DNA of 15,719 nucleotides from Phycisphaerales bacterium (GTDB lineage Bacteria; Planctomycetota; Phycisphaerae; Tepidisphaerales; Tepidisphaeraceae). The position numbers and the translations under genes are program-made. Of the stretch, positions 1-6,503 are shown in pieces. Location: positions 1 through 15,719 of the forward strand of contig PMAK01000027.1 in assembly GCA_003153655.1 (NCBI GenBank), given 5' to 3'. Within the stretch, counting starts at the first letter, position 1. Every line of letters starts with the position of its first letter. A model generated the notes under the pieces. It ran no database searches. It was not told the origin of the DNA and saw only the letters and a program-made list of their open reading frames with translations.

Positions 1-2
1 GC

Positions 3-152
3 ATCGACTCACCCTACGAGCCCCCGGAACACCCGGAAATTCGCGTCAATACCGTGGAGACGACGGCCGAGGAAGCAGCGGATACCATCGTGACTTACGT
101 ACTACGGACGTCGCTCGGAGAACAAACTGGACGTGGCGACTATGACATCTAG
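3..152 (+). CDS. cysC: Adenylyl-sulfate kinase, C-terminal end (5' end outside window)
   Basis: Only the last 49 codons are present, in a frame open from position 3 to the TAG at 150-152. The peptide opens with IDSPYEPPEHPEI and continues with VETTAEEAADTIVTYVL. This matches the conserved C-terminal segment of APS kinase, where a G-x-D-S-x-YE-x-P motif is followed by a short strand and a final helix. The family phosphorylates adenosine 5'-phosphosulfate to PAPS in the cytosol, for sulfate assimilation or sulfotransfer. In alphaproteobacteria the domain may stand alone (CysC) or be fused behind the sulfate adenylyltransferase GTPase (CysNC). The window does not show which applies here. The last residues (roughly RTSLGEQTGRGDYDI) extend beyond the usual final helix. 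The family call is fairly secure; fusion status is unknown. Confidence 0.82.
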   Translation: MDSPYEPPEHPEIRVNTVETTAEEAADTIVTYVLRTSLGEQTGRGDYDI

Positions 153-406
153 GCTGCCATAGTCGTTGGGACCATAATATTCAATATCTTATAGATATTG
201 CGTAATCTGATTTCTAGAAAAACCTTCCAAGCCGACCCTGAGCCGCACTTCGTCAAGATGTGCGCGAACGCAAGAAAATCACCGTTGCGTTTCTGCGATT
301 GTCTTGTATATTCCTACCGCAGAGTCTTGATTTAACAAGATTCCCAAGAAGAACACAGCCTCGAAACCACTTTAAGGTTTCCACCTTTGTTACATGTGGG
401 GCTAGC
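153..406. other. AT-rich stretch without a convincing gene
   Basis: Between the cysC stop and the SPOR remnant the sequence becomes visibly richer in A and T than the rest of the window, with runs such as ATAATATTCAATATC. An open frame from 260 crosses into the SPOR remnant, but its first roughly 50 codons resemble no family I recognise and look like chance open frame. The stretch holds a 7-bp inverted repeat (182-200). No tRNA or transposase remnant is visible. Confidence 0.5.
182..200. repeat. AT-rich inverted repeat 30 bp after cysC
   Basis: CAATATC (182-188) and GATATTG (194-200) are perfect reverse complements around a 5-base loop TTATA. The stem is AT-rich and no T-run follows, so it is a poor intrinsic terminator. 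It could be an operator or simply a product of local AT richness. Confidence 0.4.
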
Positions 407-664
407 ATGATTAGCGCGTGGGATTGTTTTCATTTTGCAACTCTCGAGCTGGTGCGCTCAACGCCCATCAAGCAGCGCCTGGTCGCGGCGCAAGACAAGG
501 CCAAGGTCCTGCTCGGCCGGGCCGACCCGTTCACCGAAAAAGTTGAACAGGGCGATCGGTCGCTCTATCGCGCGCGCTTTGCCGGCTTCAACAAAGATCA
601 GGCGGAAACCGCTTGCAAGCATCTCAAGCGTAGCGAAATTCCGTGCATGCTGCTTAGAAACTAA
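407..664 (+). pseudogene. SPOR-domain remnant, probable tail of a D-alanyl-D-alanine carboxypeptidase
   Basis: The frame ending at TAA 662-664 carries, from about 466, a sequence typical of the C-terminal half of a SPOR domain. Recognisable pieces are KQRLVAAQDKAKVLLGRADPF, then LYRARFAGFNKDQAE, then CKHLKRSEIPCMLLRN. Rhizobial DacF/PBP5-like carboxypeptidases end this way, and their SPOR domain binds denuded septal peptidoglycan. The peptidase domain (SxxK, SxN, KTG motifs) is absent, and the first half of the SPOR fold is not recognisable. The same frame opens further upstream (from 260), but the sequence before about 448 does not look coding. ATG 407 has a GTGGGG stretch about 8 bases before it and would give an 86-residue product with no export signal. 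I read it as a 5'-truncated gene remnant. A very short expressed SPOR protein is the alternative. Confidence 0.6.
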
Positions 665-707
665 CGTGTGACGAAAACCAGGAACTGGTTTTCTAAAAAT
701 GATCACG
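665..707. repeat. Palindromic intergenic repeat, copy 1 (possible terminator)
   Basis: GAAAACCAG (673-681) and CTGGTTTTC (685-693) form a perfect 9-bp stem with loop GAA. An outer CGTG (665-668) and CACG (704-707) pair extends the symmetry. The layout (GAAAACC stem, A-rich spacer, TGATCA-like end) resembles the palindromic repeats scattered in Bradyrhizobium and related genomes, and resembles the second copy at 1510-1582. It begins directly after the SPOR remnant stop codon and lies between two converging frames, so it may end transcription on either strand. The family link rests on memory of the consensus, not on a search. Confidence 0.55.
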
Positions 708-788
708 CACCGGCAAAAAAATAACGATCGATAAAGGAATGTGCTGATAACCAGGAGCCGCTGATGGTGGTGTTGCGTAAGGAGTACC

Positions 789-1490
789 TCAGCGATGGCG
801 GCGAGAAAGAATTTCCTTGGCCTCGTTAATGCGAGCGGCGAGATACGTCGACCCTCCTTGGTCGGGATGCAGCTTCTTCATGAGCGCGCGGTGCGCGCGC
901 GTAATGGCGTCGGCGCTGGCGCCAGGCTCAATGCCAAGGATCTGATAGGCTTCCTGTTCCGTCATTTTGCCGCTGGACCCAGCACGGCGCCCCGCTGCCG
1001 CGTGGCCTTGCGCGTATTCACTCCAACTGGGCTCCCGGCGGTCAAGATACGCCACAAGTAACGCTCGGCTCTCCTCGTCGAACTCGTCGAGCAAGCCGGC
1101 CAGCGTCGGGACGTCGAGCGCCTCGAGCGCCGCGCCCTGATGGTGGCCGGCGACGATACGTCCGCGCATCGCGCCGCTGTCGTGATCAAGCTCCATTTCG
1201 AGAAAAGCCGAGCGCACGTGTGAGGTCTGCCCGGCGCTTTTCTTGGTGCGCTGGGAAAAGCCCGCCGCGCCGAACGGGATCCAGCCAAGCAACCCGAGCC
1301 CGAATATGCCGAGTGGCAGGGCGACGGCGATTTCCCCGCGCAGGCCGAGAAACGCCGCCATACCGATCGCCAGGATGCCACCCGAGGCCTTGAGCACGCG
1401 CGCGGCGATCTGCGGGTTAACCTTCGAAATGACGCTGAGCACCCACAGCACGAGCACCAGCATCAGCAGGCCGAAGATAATAGCCGGCAT
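789..1490 (-). CDS. Membrane-anchored protein with C-terminal J domain
   Basis: This 233-residue protein has an N-terminal membrane segment (about 2-22), a second hydrophobic region of one or two helices (about 36-72), a middle soluble part, and a J domain in the last 58 residues (about 176-233). The J domain carries the HPD tripeptide (about 208-210) that stimulates Hsp70 ATPase, followed by QGG as in short TIM14/Pam18-like J domains. Placing the J domain at the C-terminus behind membrane helices is typical of Tim14-like bacterial proteins and suggests recruitment of DnaK to the inner membrane. The substrate is unknown. The gene lies downstream of the VWA gene on the same strand, separated by a palindromic repeat. 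No clear ribosome binding site precedes ATG 1490, because the upstream bases are mostly C and T; a later in-frame Met (residue 10) is possible but would shorten the first helix. Confidence 0.85.
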   Translation of the reverse strand: MPAIIFGLLMLVLVLWVLSVISKVNPQIAARVLKASGGILAIGMAAFLGLRGEIAVALPLGIFGLGLLGWIPFGAAGFSQRTKKSAGQTSHVRSAFLEMELDHDSGAMRGRIVAGHHQGAALEALDVPTLAGLLDEFDEESRALLVAYLDRREPSWSEYAQGHAAAGRRAGSSGKMTEQEAYQILGIEPGASADAITRAHRALMKKLHPDQGGSTYLAARINEAKEILSRRHR

Positions 1491-1509
1491 ATTAAAGGGG
1501 TATCCCGTT

Positions 1510-1582
1510 GCGCATAGTCTTCGCCGAAAACCGGTTGTTGACCAGGATCCCGTCCGGGACTTGCTTTTTCAGGATCATGCGC
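1510..1582. repeat. Palindromic intergenic repeat, copy 2, overlapping the VWA stop codon
   Basis: The ends GCGCAT (1510-1515) and ATGCGC (1577-1582) are inverted copies. Inside are GAAAACCGGTT (1526-1536) and a small hairpin TCCCG-TC-CGGGA (1548-1559). Read on the minus strand, the order (GCGCATGATCC at the left end, A-run, ACCGGTTTTCGG near the right end) resembles the rhizobial palindromic repeat consensus I remember, with extra sequence in the middle. It fills most of the gap between the VWA and J-domain genes. The TGA stop of the VWA gene (1575-1577) lies inside it. Confidence 0.6.
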
Positions 1583-2291
1583 GAAGCTGCGCCAGCAGCT
1601 TGCGGGCGCCGTCCGAGCGCCGCGCCGACAGGTCGGCGAGCGCCTTCATGCCGCCGGCTGCATAGGCCGCGACCGCGCGCAGCAGTTCGCCGAGCTGGTG
1701 CGCCGCGCCGGTATCGAAGCGGCAATAGGCGCCGCGCGACAACCGGGCGATCTCGCGATAGGCGGTCTCGGCGACCGCATCCTCGCCCTCCTGGAACATA
1801 AACACCGGCACGCCGAGCAAGCCGAGTTCGCCGGCAAGCTTGCACAGATCGTCGATTTTCTCCTCCATGGCGTCGCCGACGAAAACCAGCGCCTGCAGAC
1901 GCTGCTTGGCGTATTCCTGGCGAGCGTGGCTGAGCACCTTGCCGATCTGGGTGTGGCCCCCGCGGCAATCGATGCGCGACATCAGCGTGGCGAGCTTTTC
2001 GCTGCCAGCGATCCAGCCCGAGGCCCGGCATTCGTTTAAGCCCCGGAAATAAACGAGCTGGATATCGAGCCCGCCGGCATTTGCGGCCTCGCGGAACATG
2101 TCGGCCTGCAGCGCGCAGGCGGAATCCCAAGTAGGCTGCCGGCTCATGGTGGCATCGAGCGCAAAGATCAGCCGCCCGCGCTTGCCGTCGGCCGCGGCGG
2201 GCCCAAGCGCACGCACGCGCTCGATGAATTCGGCAATTTCCGGCCGCGAGGAGGCCGGTGCCGGGGTTTGCTCGGTGCGATCTTTGCCCAT
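1575..2291 (-). CDS. VWA-domain protein
   Basis: This 238-residue cytosolic protein has no signal peptide. The region from about 40 reads RLIFALDATMSR, a beta strand followed by a MIDAS-like D46-x-T48-x-S50 in which Thr replaces the usual first Ser. T114 (in GGHTQIGKVL) and D140 (in VFVGDAMEE) sit where the remaining metal ligands of a von Willebrand A domain are expected. The core therefore probably still binds a divalent metal and a protein partner. Such proteins usually act as adaptors; no enzymatic motif is visible. The gene is followed on the same strand by the membrane J-domain gene, and I infer co-transcription. mipZ lies 107 bp upstream on the same strand. ATG 2291 begins MGKDRTEQ and has only a weak ribosome site. 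The last codons and the stop fall in a palindromic repeat, so the C-terminus may have been altered by its arrival. Confidence 0.82.
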   Translation of the reverse strand: MGKDRTEQTPAPASSRPEIAEFIERVRALGPAAADGKRGRLIFALDATMSRQPTWDSACALQADMFREAANAGGLDIQLVYFRGLNECRASGWIAGSEKLATLMSRIDCRGGHTQIGKVLSHARQEYAKQRLQALVFVGDAMEEKIDDLCKLAGELGLLGVPVFMFQEGEDAVAETAYREIARLSRGAYCRFDTGAAHQLGELLRAVAAYAAGGMKALADLSARRSDGARKLLAQLRA

Positions 2292-2398
2292 GGCGACAGT
2301 CTACACCGATTTAAGCGGAATCGGTGGCATCGCAAGCCGCCTGCGCCCATTGCCCCGCCTGTACGGGGACGAGCAAACAATCATTGGATTGGCGCGGG

Positions 2399-3319
2399 TT
2401 AACCGATGACGTCGTGGACCTGCAGCGGCTGGTCCATGACCGAATACCACTCGGCGCGGGCGGCGGCCCGCCGCTTGCCGTTTTCCGACAGCGGCAGATG
2501 CAGCGCGTTGAGCAGCGCGATCACTTCCTCGCGCGCCGTGAAATGCGACAGGTTCGGGCGCATGCCGAGGGTGGATTCATCGAGATCGTCGAACGCCGTC
2601 AGCCCGCGCGGGAAGAATTCCCGATAAACCACGCGCTCGGCAAATCCGTCGCTGCAGCGGAACCCCATGCGCTTGGACAATTCCGTCAGGCCATCGCCAA
2701 CCAATTTCTTGTTGCGCGAGCCGAGCGTCGAAAGACGATTGCGCACCACGATCCAATCGGTCAGTTGGCCGTCGACCAGCCGGCGCTGGCGGCGCGCTTC
2801 GCGCACCATTTCGGCGTAGTGGCTTTCGCCGGTGACAGAAAAATTGGTTGGGTCAAGCGTGGCAAGCACGTCAAAATCGACGAAGCTGTCGTTGAGCGGC
2901 GTGACCAGCGTGTCGGCCATCGAATGGGCGAGCCGCATCAGATAGGTGTCGCTTCCGGGCGTGTCGATTACCAACACGTCGTGGGTCTTCTCGATCGCGC
3001 TCACCGCTTTCGAGAAGCTAACGAATTCCTCCGCCTCATTGCTTTCCAGCGAGTTCCCCTCGCCCCGCTGCACGCAGTAATGCGTCGGCAGGTCAAGCGG
3101 GACGCGCGCCCGTTCCGCCCAGGCGCGGCGGTTCTCGATGTAATGGGTGAAACTTTTCTGCCGGCTGTCGAGATCGATGGTCGCCACGCGCTGACCGGCC
3201 TTGAGGAGCGCGACCGCAATGTGCAGAGCCGTGGTGGACTTGCCCGACCCGCCCTTCTCGTTTCCCAGAACCACGACGTGAGCCGACTGACGCGCCCGCT
3301 CTATCGATTGCACTAACAT
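2399..3319 (-). CDS. mipZ: Division-plane positioning ATPase MipZ
   Basis: This 306-residue ParA/MinD-family ATPase has a deviant Walker A motif KGGSGKST (residues 22-29, with the signature Lys at 22), a switch region IDLDSRQKSF, and a Walker B-like strand VLVIDTPGSD. Features that separate MipZ from plain ParA are NEKGGSGKST, the ENRRAW segment, LVTPLNDSFVDFD, the WIVVRNRLS strand and VVYREFFPRGLT; all match the Caulobacter protein as I remember it. MipZ forms gradients from ParB at the origin-proximal poles and inhibits FtsZ polymerisation, which places division at midcell. Length is close to the family's, slightly longer at the N-terminus. ATG 3319 has GTGGGG about 8-9 bases upstream. It diverges from panC across about 150 bp. 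No parB is in the window, which is normal because mipZ is usually unlinked. Confidence 0.92.
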   Translation of the reverse strand: MLVQSIERARQSAHVVVLGNEKGGSGKSTTALHIAVALLKAGQRVATIDLDSRQKSFTHYIENRRAWAERARVPLDLPTHYCVQRGEGNSLESNEAEEFVSFSKAVSAIEKTHDVLVIDTPGSDTYLMRLAHSMADTLVTPLNDSFVDFDVLATLDPTNFSVTGESHYAEMVREARRQRRLVDGQLTDWIVVRNRLSTLGSRNKKLVGDGLTELSKRMGFRCSDGFAERVVYREFFPRGLTAFDDLDESTLGMRPNLSHFTAREEVIALLNALHLPLSENGKRRAAARAEWYSVMDQPLQVHDVIG

Positions 3320-3467
3320 GGCTTGGCCCCACTAGATTCAATTCTCGATCCATTCGCTCACTTTCGTCAAGCTTGTTTTGATTTTGTCCTTCCCCGCGTG
3401 GCCGGACCGGCGGCAGTTTGCTATGGCTAGGCTGGACCTGCGATCATCAGCCGTCAGGCGCATCATT
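3320..3467. promoter_or_regulatory. Divergent mipZ/panC intergenic region with one GANTC site
   Basis: This gap must hold the starts of both divergent transcripts. It contains a GATTC (3335-3339), a CcrM methylation sequence, 16 bases from the mipZ start codon. In Caulobacter crescentus mipZ transcription is reported to depend on CcrM methylation at GANTC. I could not place -35 and -10 elements with confidence on either strand. Confidence 0.35.
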
Positions 3468-4319
3468 ATGGCAAACGGCCCAACCGTCCGGCGCACGGTT
3501 TCAGCGCTCCGCCGCAGCCTTGTGCCATTCCGGAAGGCCGGCGAACGCATCGCCTTGGTACCGACCATGGGCGCCTTACATCGCGGCCATTTGGCGCTGG
3601 TGCGTGAGGCGCGCCGGCGCGCCCGCCGCGTGGTGGTCTCGATCTTCGTCAATCCCTCGCAATTCGCGCCGCATGAGGATTTCGGCAGCTATCCACGCGA
3701 ATATAAAAAAGACATAACAGCGTTAACGGCGGCCAAGGTCGACTTGGTATGGGCGCCGTCGGCCGAGGCAATGTACCCGCACGGCTTTGCCACCCGGATC
3801 GAACCGCAAGGCGCGGCCAAGGCCGGGCTCGAGGATAAGTTCCGCCCGCACTTCTTCGGCGGCGTCGCCACCGTGGTAACCAAGCTTTTCACGCAAACAG
3901 CGCCCTATTTCGCGCTGTTCGGCGAGAAGGATTACCAGCAACTGCGCGTCGTCACCCAGATGGCGAAGGATCTCGACCTGCCGGTCAAGATCGTCGGCGT
4001 TCCGACCGTGCGCGAGCCGGACGGCCTCGCGCTGTCGTCGCGCAACGCCTACCTGTCGGTGCAAGAGCGGGCGACCGCGCCAACCCTCTACCGGGTGCTC
4101 ATAGCCGGCGCCGCCCGCGTCAAACGAGGCGAACCGCTGGAAATGGTGCTGGAAGAAGCCCGCGCTGAAATCGCGCACGCCGGTTTTGGGCTCGATTATC
4201 TGGAAGCGCGCCATGCGCTGACGCTTGCGCCGGTCGCCTCGCGCAAGGACGGGCCGATCCGGCTCTTGGTTGCGGCCAAGATCGGCAAGACGCGGCTGAT
4301 CGATAATGTTGGCGTGTAG
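3468..4319 (+). CDS. panC: Pantothenate synthetase
   Basis: This enzyme joins pantoate and beta-alanine with ATP, the last step of pantothenate synthesis, in the cytosol. The 283-residue product shows [14 protein letters not shown] with the HxGH-type motif at residues 38-41, then [39 protein letters not shown] and [12 protein letters not shown], all family signatures of this nucleotidyltransferase. The frame is open from further upstream (3378), but starting at ATG 3468 gives the usual length and begins the protein just before the first strand; CAGGCG upstream is only a weak ribosome site. panB is not adjacent. The gene converges on the DUF1489 gene. Confidence 0.95.
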   Translation: MANGPTVRRTVSALRRSLVPFRKAGERIALVPTMGALHRGHLALVREARRRARRVVVSIFVNPSQFAPHEDFGSYPREYKKDITALTAAKVDLVWAPSAEAMYPHGFATRIEPQGAAKAGLEDKFRPHFFGGVATVVTKLFTQTAPYFALFGEKDYQQLRVVTQMAKDLDLPVKIVGVPTVREPDGLALSSRNAYLSVQERATAPTLYRVLIAGAARVKRGEPLEMVLEEARAEIAHAGFGLDYLEARHALTLAPVASRKDGPIRLLVAAKIGKTRLIDNVGV

Positions 4320-4388
4320 GCAACGATAAGCCGCCGGAATGATCGGGGATAAGTTTTCCGTTTGTTTGGGTGTGTCCCCGGCGCCACA

Positions 4389-4403
4389 GCGGGATTAACC
4401 CGC
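4389..4403. terminator. Possible weak bidirectional terminator hairpin
   Basis: GCGGG (4389-4393) and CCCGC (4399-4403) form a 5-bp stem with loop ATTAA in the 88-bp gap between the convergent panC and DUF1489 genes. The position suits a shared terminator, but the stem is short and no T-run follows on either strand. Confidence 0.28.
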
Positions 4404-4407
4404 GCAT

Positions 4408-4845
4408 TCAGAGTAAGCCCAATTCGCGCAGTTCGCGTCGCATTTGTTCCGGCATCTTGGCGGCGCCGGGCGCGGCCCGCGCCAGGTCGCGGGGCGCCTC
4501 CTTGGCCTCGAGATAGCGCCAGCCCTGGAAGGCCGAGCGCGGGCGCGGCTCGACCAGCACCAGCTTGCCGTCGAGAACCACGCGGCAGCGGCCGATGCCG
4601 TCTTTGTCGGTGAAGGGGCGGATGGCGAGAACGCGTTCTCGGCAGGTGATTTGTCCCCGGATGACCCAAAACAGCGAGCCGCCTTGTATGAGTTCCGCAG
4701 CGCGCTTGGGCACCATGCGGGTGGTGTGGATGTGCTCAGCCTTTTGCCCCCGCCGCTTCTTCTCTTTGAACTTCTGCTTGATCCAGTCTTCCAGATCGGC
4801 GACCGAATCGCAGCCGACGCAGAGCTTGATGAGGTGAAGCGGCAT
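4408..4845 (-). CDS. DUF1489 family protein
   Basis: This 145-residue cytosolic protein begins MPLHLIKLCVG and continues with a DSVADLEDW segment, RMVPKRAAEL, GSLFWVIRGQI and a C-terminal SAFQGWRYLE. This is the pattern of the alphaproteobacterial DUF1489 family, which has no established function to my knowledge. The mid part (LFWVIRGQITCRERVLAIRPF) looks like a beta-rich core. No membrane segment, signal peptide or metal motif is visible. GGAAG lies 7 bases before ATG 4845. It is a single gene, converging on panC and diverging from the radical SAM gene, so it is probably transcribed alone. Confidence 0.88.
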   Translation of the reverse strand: MPLHLIKLCVGCDSVADLEDWIKQKFKEKKRRGQKAEHIHTTRMVPKRAAELIQGGSLFWVIRGQITCRERVLAIRPFTDKDGIGRCRVVLDGKLVLVEPRPRSAFQGWRYLEAKEAPRDLARAAPGAAKMPEQMRRELRELGLL

Positions 4846-4892
4846 TGCAGAACTTCCACTGAGCCGTGAACCTACAAAATCCGTCCCTCAAT

Positions 4893-4919
4893 AGCCCGCA
4901 GCGGGCTTCTTAGGAAGCC
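4893..4919. promoter_or_regulatory. Two overlapping, mutually exclusive hairpins in a divergent leader region
   Basis: AGCCCGC (4893-4899) pairs with GCGGGCT (4901-4907). GGCTTC (4904-4909) pairs with GAAGCC (4914-4919) around TTAG. The two share bases 4904-4907, so only one can form at a time. They lie 48 bp or more upstream of the DUF1489 start and about 160 bp upstream of the radical SAM start. They could be a leader switch, an outward terminator or chance GC pairing; the first stem's one-base loop is tight. Confidence 0.3.
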
Positions 4920-5075
4920 GCCAGCCGGCATTGTTCACGCCCGTTTCTCCCGCAATCGTTGGGCCTTGGAATGTGGCCGACCCGCATCAACAAGAAATAT
5001 TCGAACGGTGCGGCGGAACCATCTTCGTTGTGATATCATTGCCTCCTTTGCTGGGGCCATGTCGGAGGACATTTG

Positions 5076-6497
5076 ATGCACACGCGCGTCATCCACCTCA
5101 TCAATCCGAAGACGGATTCGCTCACAACGCGCCCGCTCTACATGAACCGGGCGCTTTACTCTCCGCTCGCAGGACTGCTTGCGGTTGCCGCGGTCATCCC
5201 GCGCGACCAATACGAGGTCGTGCTTACCGACGAGAATATCGAACCGATCGATTTCGATTTGAAGGCGGACATGGTCGGGATTTCCGCCATGACGAGCTAC
5301 GTCAACCGCGGCTACGAAATCGCCGATCAATTCCGCACCAAGGGCGTGCCTGTCGTCATGGGCGGCGTACATCCAAGCTTCATGCCGCAGGAAGCGCTCA
5401 AACATGCCGACGCCGTCGTCATCGGCGAGGTTGAACTGGTGATCGAGAAATTGCTCGACGATCTCGAACAGGGCTCGATGCGCGGAACCTATAAGTCGGA
5501 CGTCCTGCATCCAATGGTCGGCGTGCCGATGCCGCGCTACGACCTGCTCAAGAAGCACCGCTACGTGAACAAGACCTTCGTGCAGACCTCGCGCGGCTGC
5601 CATCAAGGCTGCACTTTCTGCGCCGAGCCGCTGATGAACGGCCTCAAGTTTCGTTATCGGCCAGTCGACGAGGTGATCAACGAGATGGAGAATTGCGGCG
5701 CGCGCACCATTTCCATCAACGACGCCGACTTTTTCGGCACGCCAGAGCGCCCGAAAGAAGTGATGCGCGCCTTGAAGGGACGCGGCATCCAGTGGCAGGC
5801 CGGCGTCACCTCCAAGCTGGCGCAGGACGACCACATGCTCGAACTCGCGGCGGCCAGCGGCTGCACCTTGTTGAGCATCGGCTTTGAATCGATCTCGCGC
5901 GAAACCCTCAAGAGCGTGCACAAGCACGTCAACCGGCCGGAGACCTTCGCCGCCTTGGTCGAGAAGGTGCACTCCTACGGCATCATGGTGTTTGGCTTGT
6001 TCATGTTCGGCTTCGACGGCGACGACACCGCGGTGTTCGAAGAAACCGTCAAATTCAACATCGGCGCCAACTACGACGCCTGCGCCTATTCGACGCTGAC
6101 GCCCTACCCCGGCACGCTCACCTGGTACGAGATGAAGAAAGCGAACCGCATCGTGTCGTTCGACTGGACAATGTACGACCAGGGCCACGTCGTCTATCGC
6201 CCGGCGCAAATGTCGGGCGACGAACTCCGCCGCGGGCAAAGCAGCGCCTATGAGAGTTTCTATTCAACGTCGTCCATCGCCGGCCGCTTCCCGCTGCTCG
6301 GCAAACGGCATCGCGCGCAATGGCTCATCTACAATATGTTCATGCGCCGGGGCTCGCAGACCGAGAAGATCGATTCGATCGCGGCGCCGACGGCGGAGCC
6401 CGACGTCGCGCCGATGCCGCCGATCCTGCCGGTCAAGCGCGAATGGCGCGCGGCCGTGCTGGAGGCGGCCGGCGGACCCGGCCCCCACCTGAGCTGA
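5076..6497 (+). CDS. B12-binding-type radical SAM protein
   Basis: This 473-residue protein has two parts. The N-terminal Rossmann-like domain (about 1-140) has the B12-binding-type pattern VVMGGVHPSFMPQEAL...DAVVIGEVE but lacks a DxHxxG histidine motif, as is common in class B radical SAM enzymes. The radical SAM core (about 165-380) has the cluster motif C175-x3-C179-x2-C182 in TSRGCHQGCTFC, followed by ISINDADFFG, SIGFESIS and a GLFMFGFDGD strand. The reaction is not identifiable. The class includes methylases and ring-forming enzymes acting on lipids, hopanoids, bacteriochlorophyll and peptides. I see no specific match to HpnP, HpnR, HpnJ or BchE. The last 60 or so residues (MRRGSQTEK onward) form a Pro/Ala-rich tail. 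The ATG at 5076 is preceded by GGAGG with 7 bases spacing; the TTG at 5073 is less likely. It appears monocistronic, and its stop is 6 bp from the convergent porin-like gene. Confidence 0.85.
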   Translation: MHTRVIHLINPKTDSLTTRPLYMNRALYSPLAGLLAVAAVIPRDQYEVVLTDENIEPIDFDLKADMVGISAMTSYVNRGYEIADQFRTKGVPVVMGGVHPSFMPQEALKHADAVVIGEVELVIEKLLDDLEQGSMRGTYKSDVLHPMVGVPMPRYDLLKKHRYVNKTFVQTSRGCHQGCTFCAEPLMNGLKFRYRPVDEVINEMENCGARTISINDADFFGTPERPKEVMRALKGRGIQWQAGVTSKLAQDDHMLELAAASGCTLLSIGFESISRETLKSVHKHVNRPETFAALVEKVHSYGIMVFGLFMFGFDGDDTAVFEETVKFNIGANYDACAYSTLTPYPGTLTWYEMKKANRIVSFDWTMYDQGHVVYRPAQMSGDELRRGQSSAYESFYSTSSIAGRFPLLGKRHRAQWLIYNMFMRRGSQTEKIDSIAAPTAEPDVAPMPPILPVKREWRAAVLEAAGGPGPHLS

Positions 6498-6503
6498 AAC
6501 GGC

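Noticed and set aside
260..406. N-terminal extension of the SPOR frame from ATG 260.
   Set aside because: AT-rich, no family resemblance, no ribosome site; appears non-coding.
2324..3316. 330-codon open frame on the plus strand opposite mipZ.
   Set aside because: It is the antisense shadow of mipZ; the protein has no family features and the minus-strand product is clearly conserved.
4320..4375. Possible third palindromic repeat copy after panC (GATCGGGG...GTTTTCC).
   Set aside because: Lacks paired arms of the kind seen in the other two copies.
4935..6239. 434-codon minus-strand frame opposite the radical SAM gene.
   Set aside because: His/Arg/Asp-rich shadow translation with no recognisable domain, typical of antisense frames in GC-rich genes.
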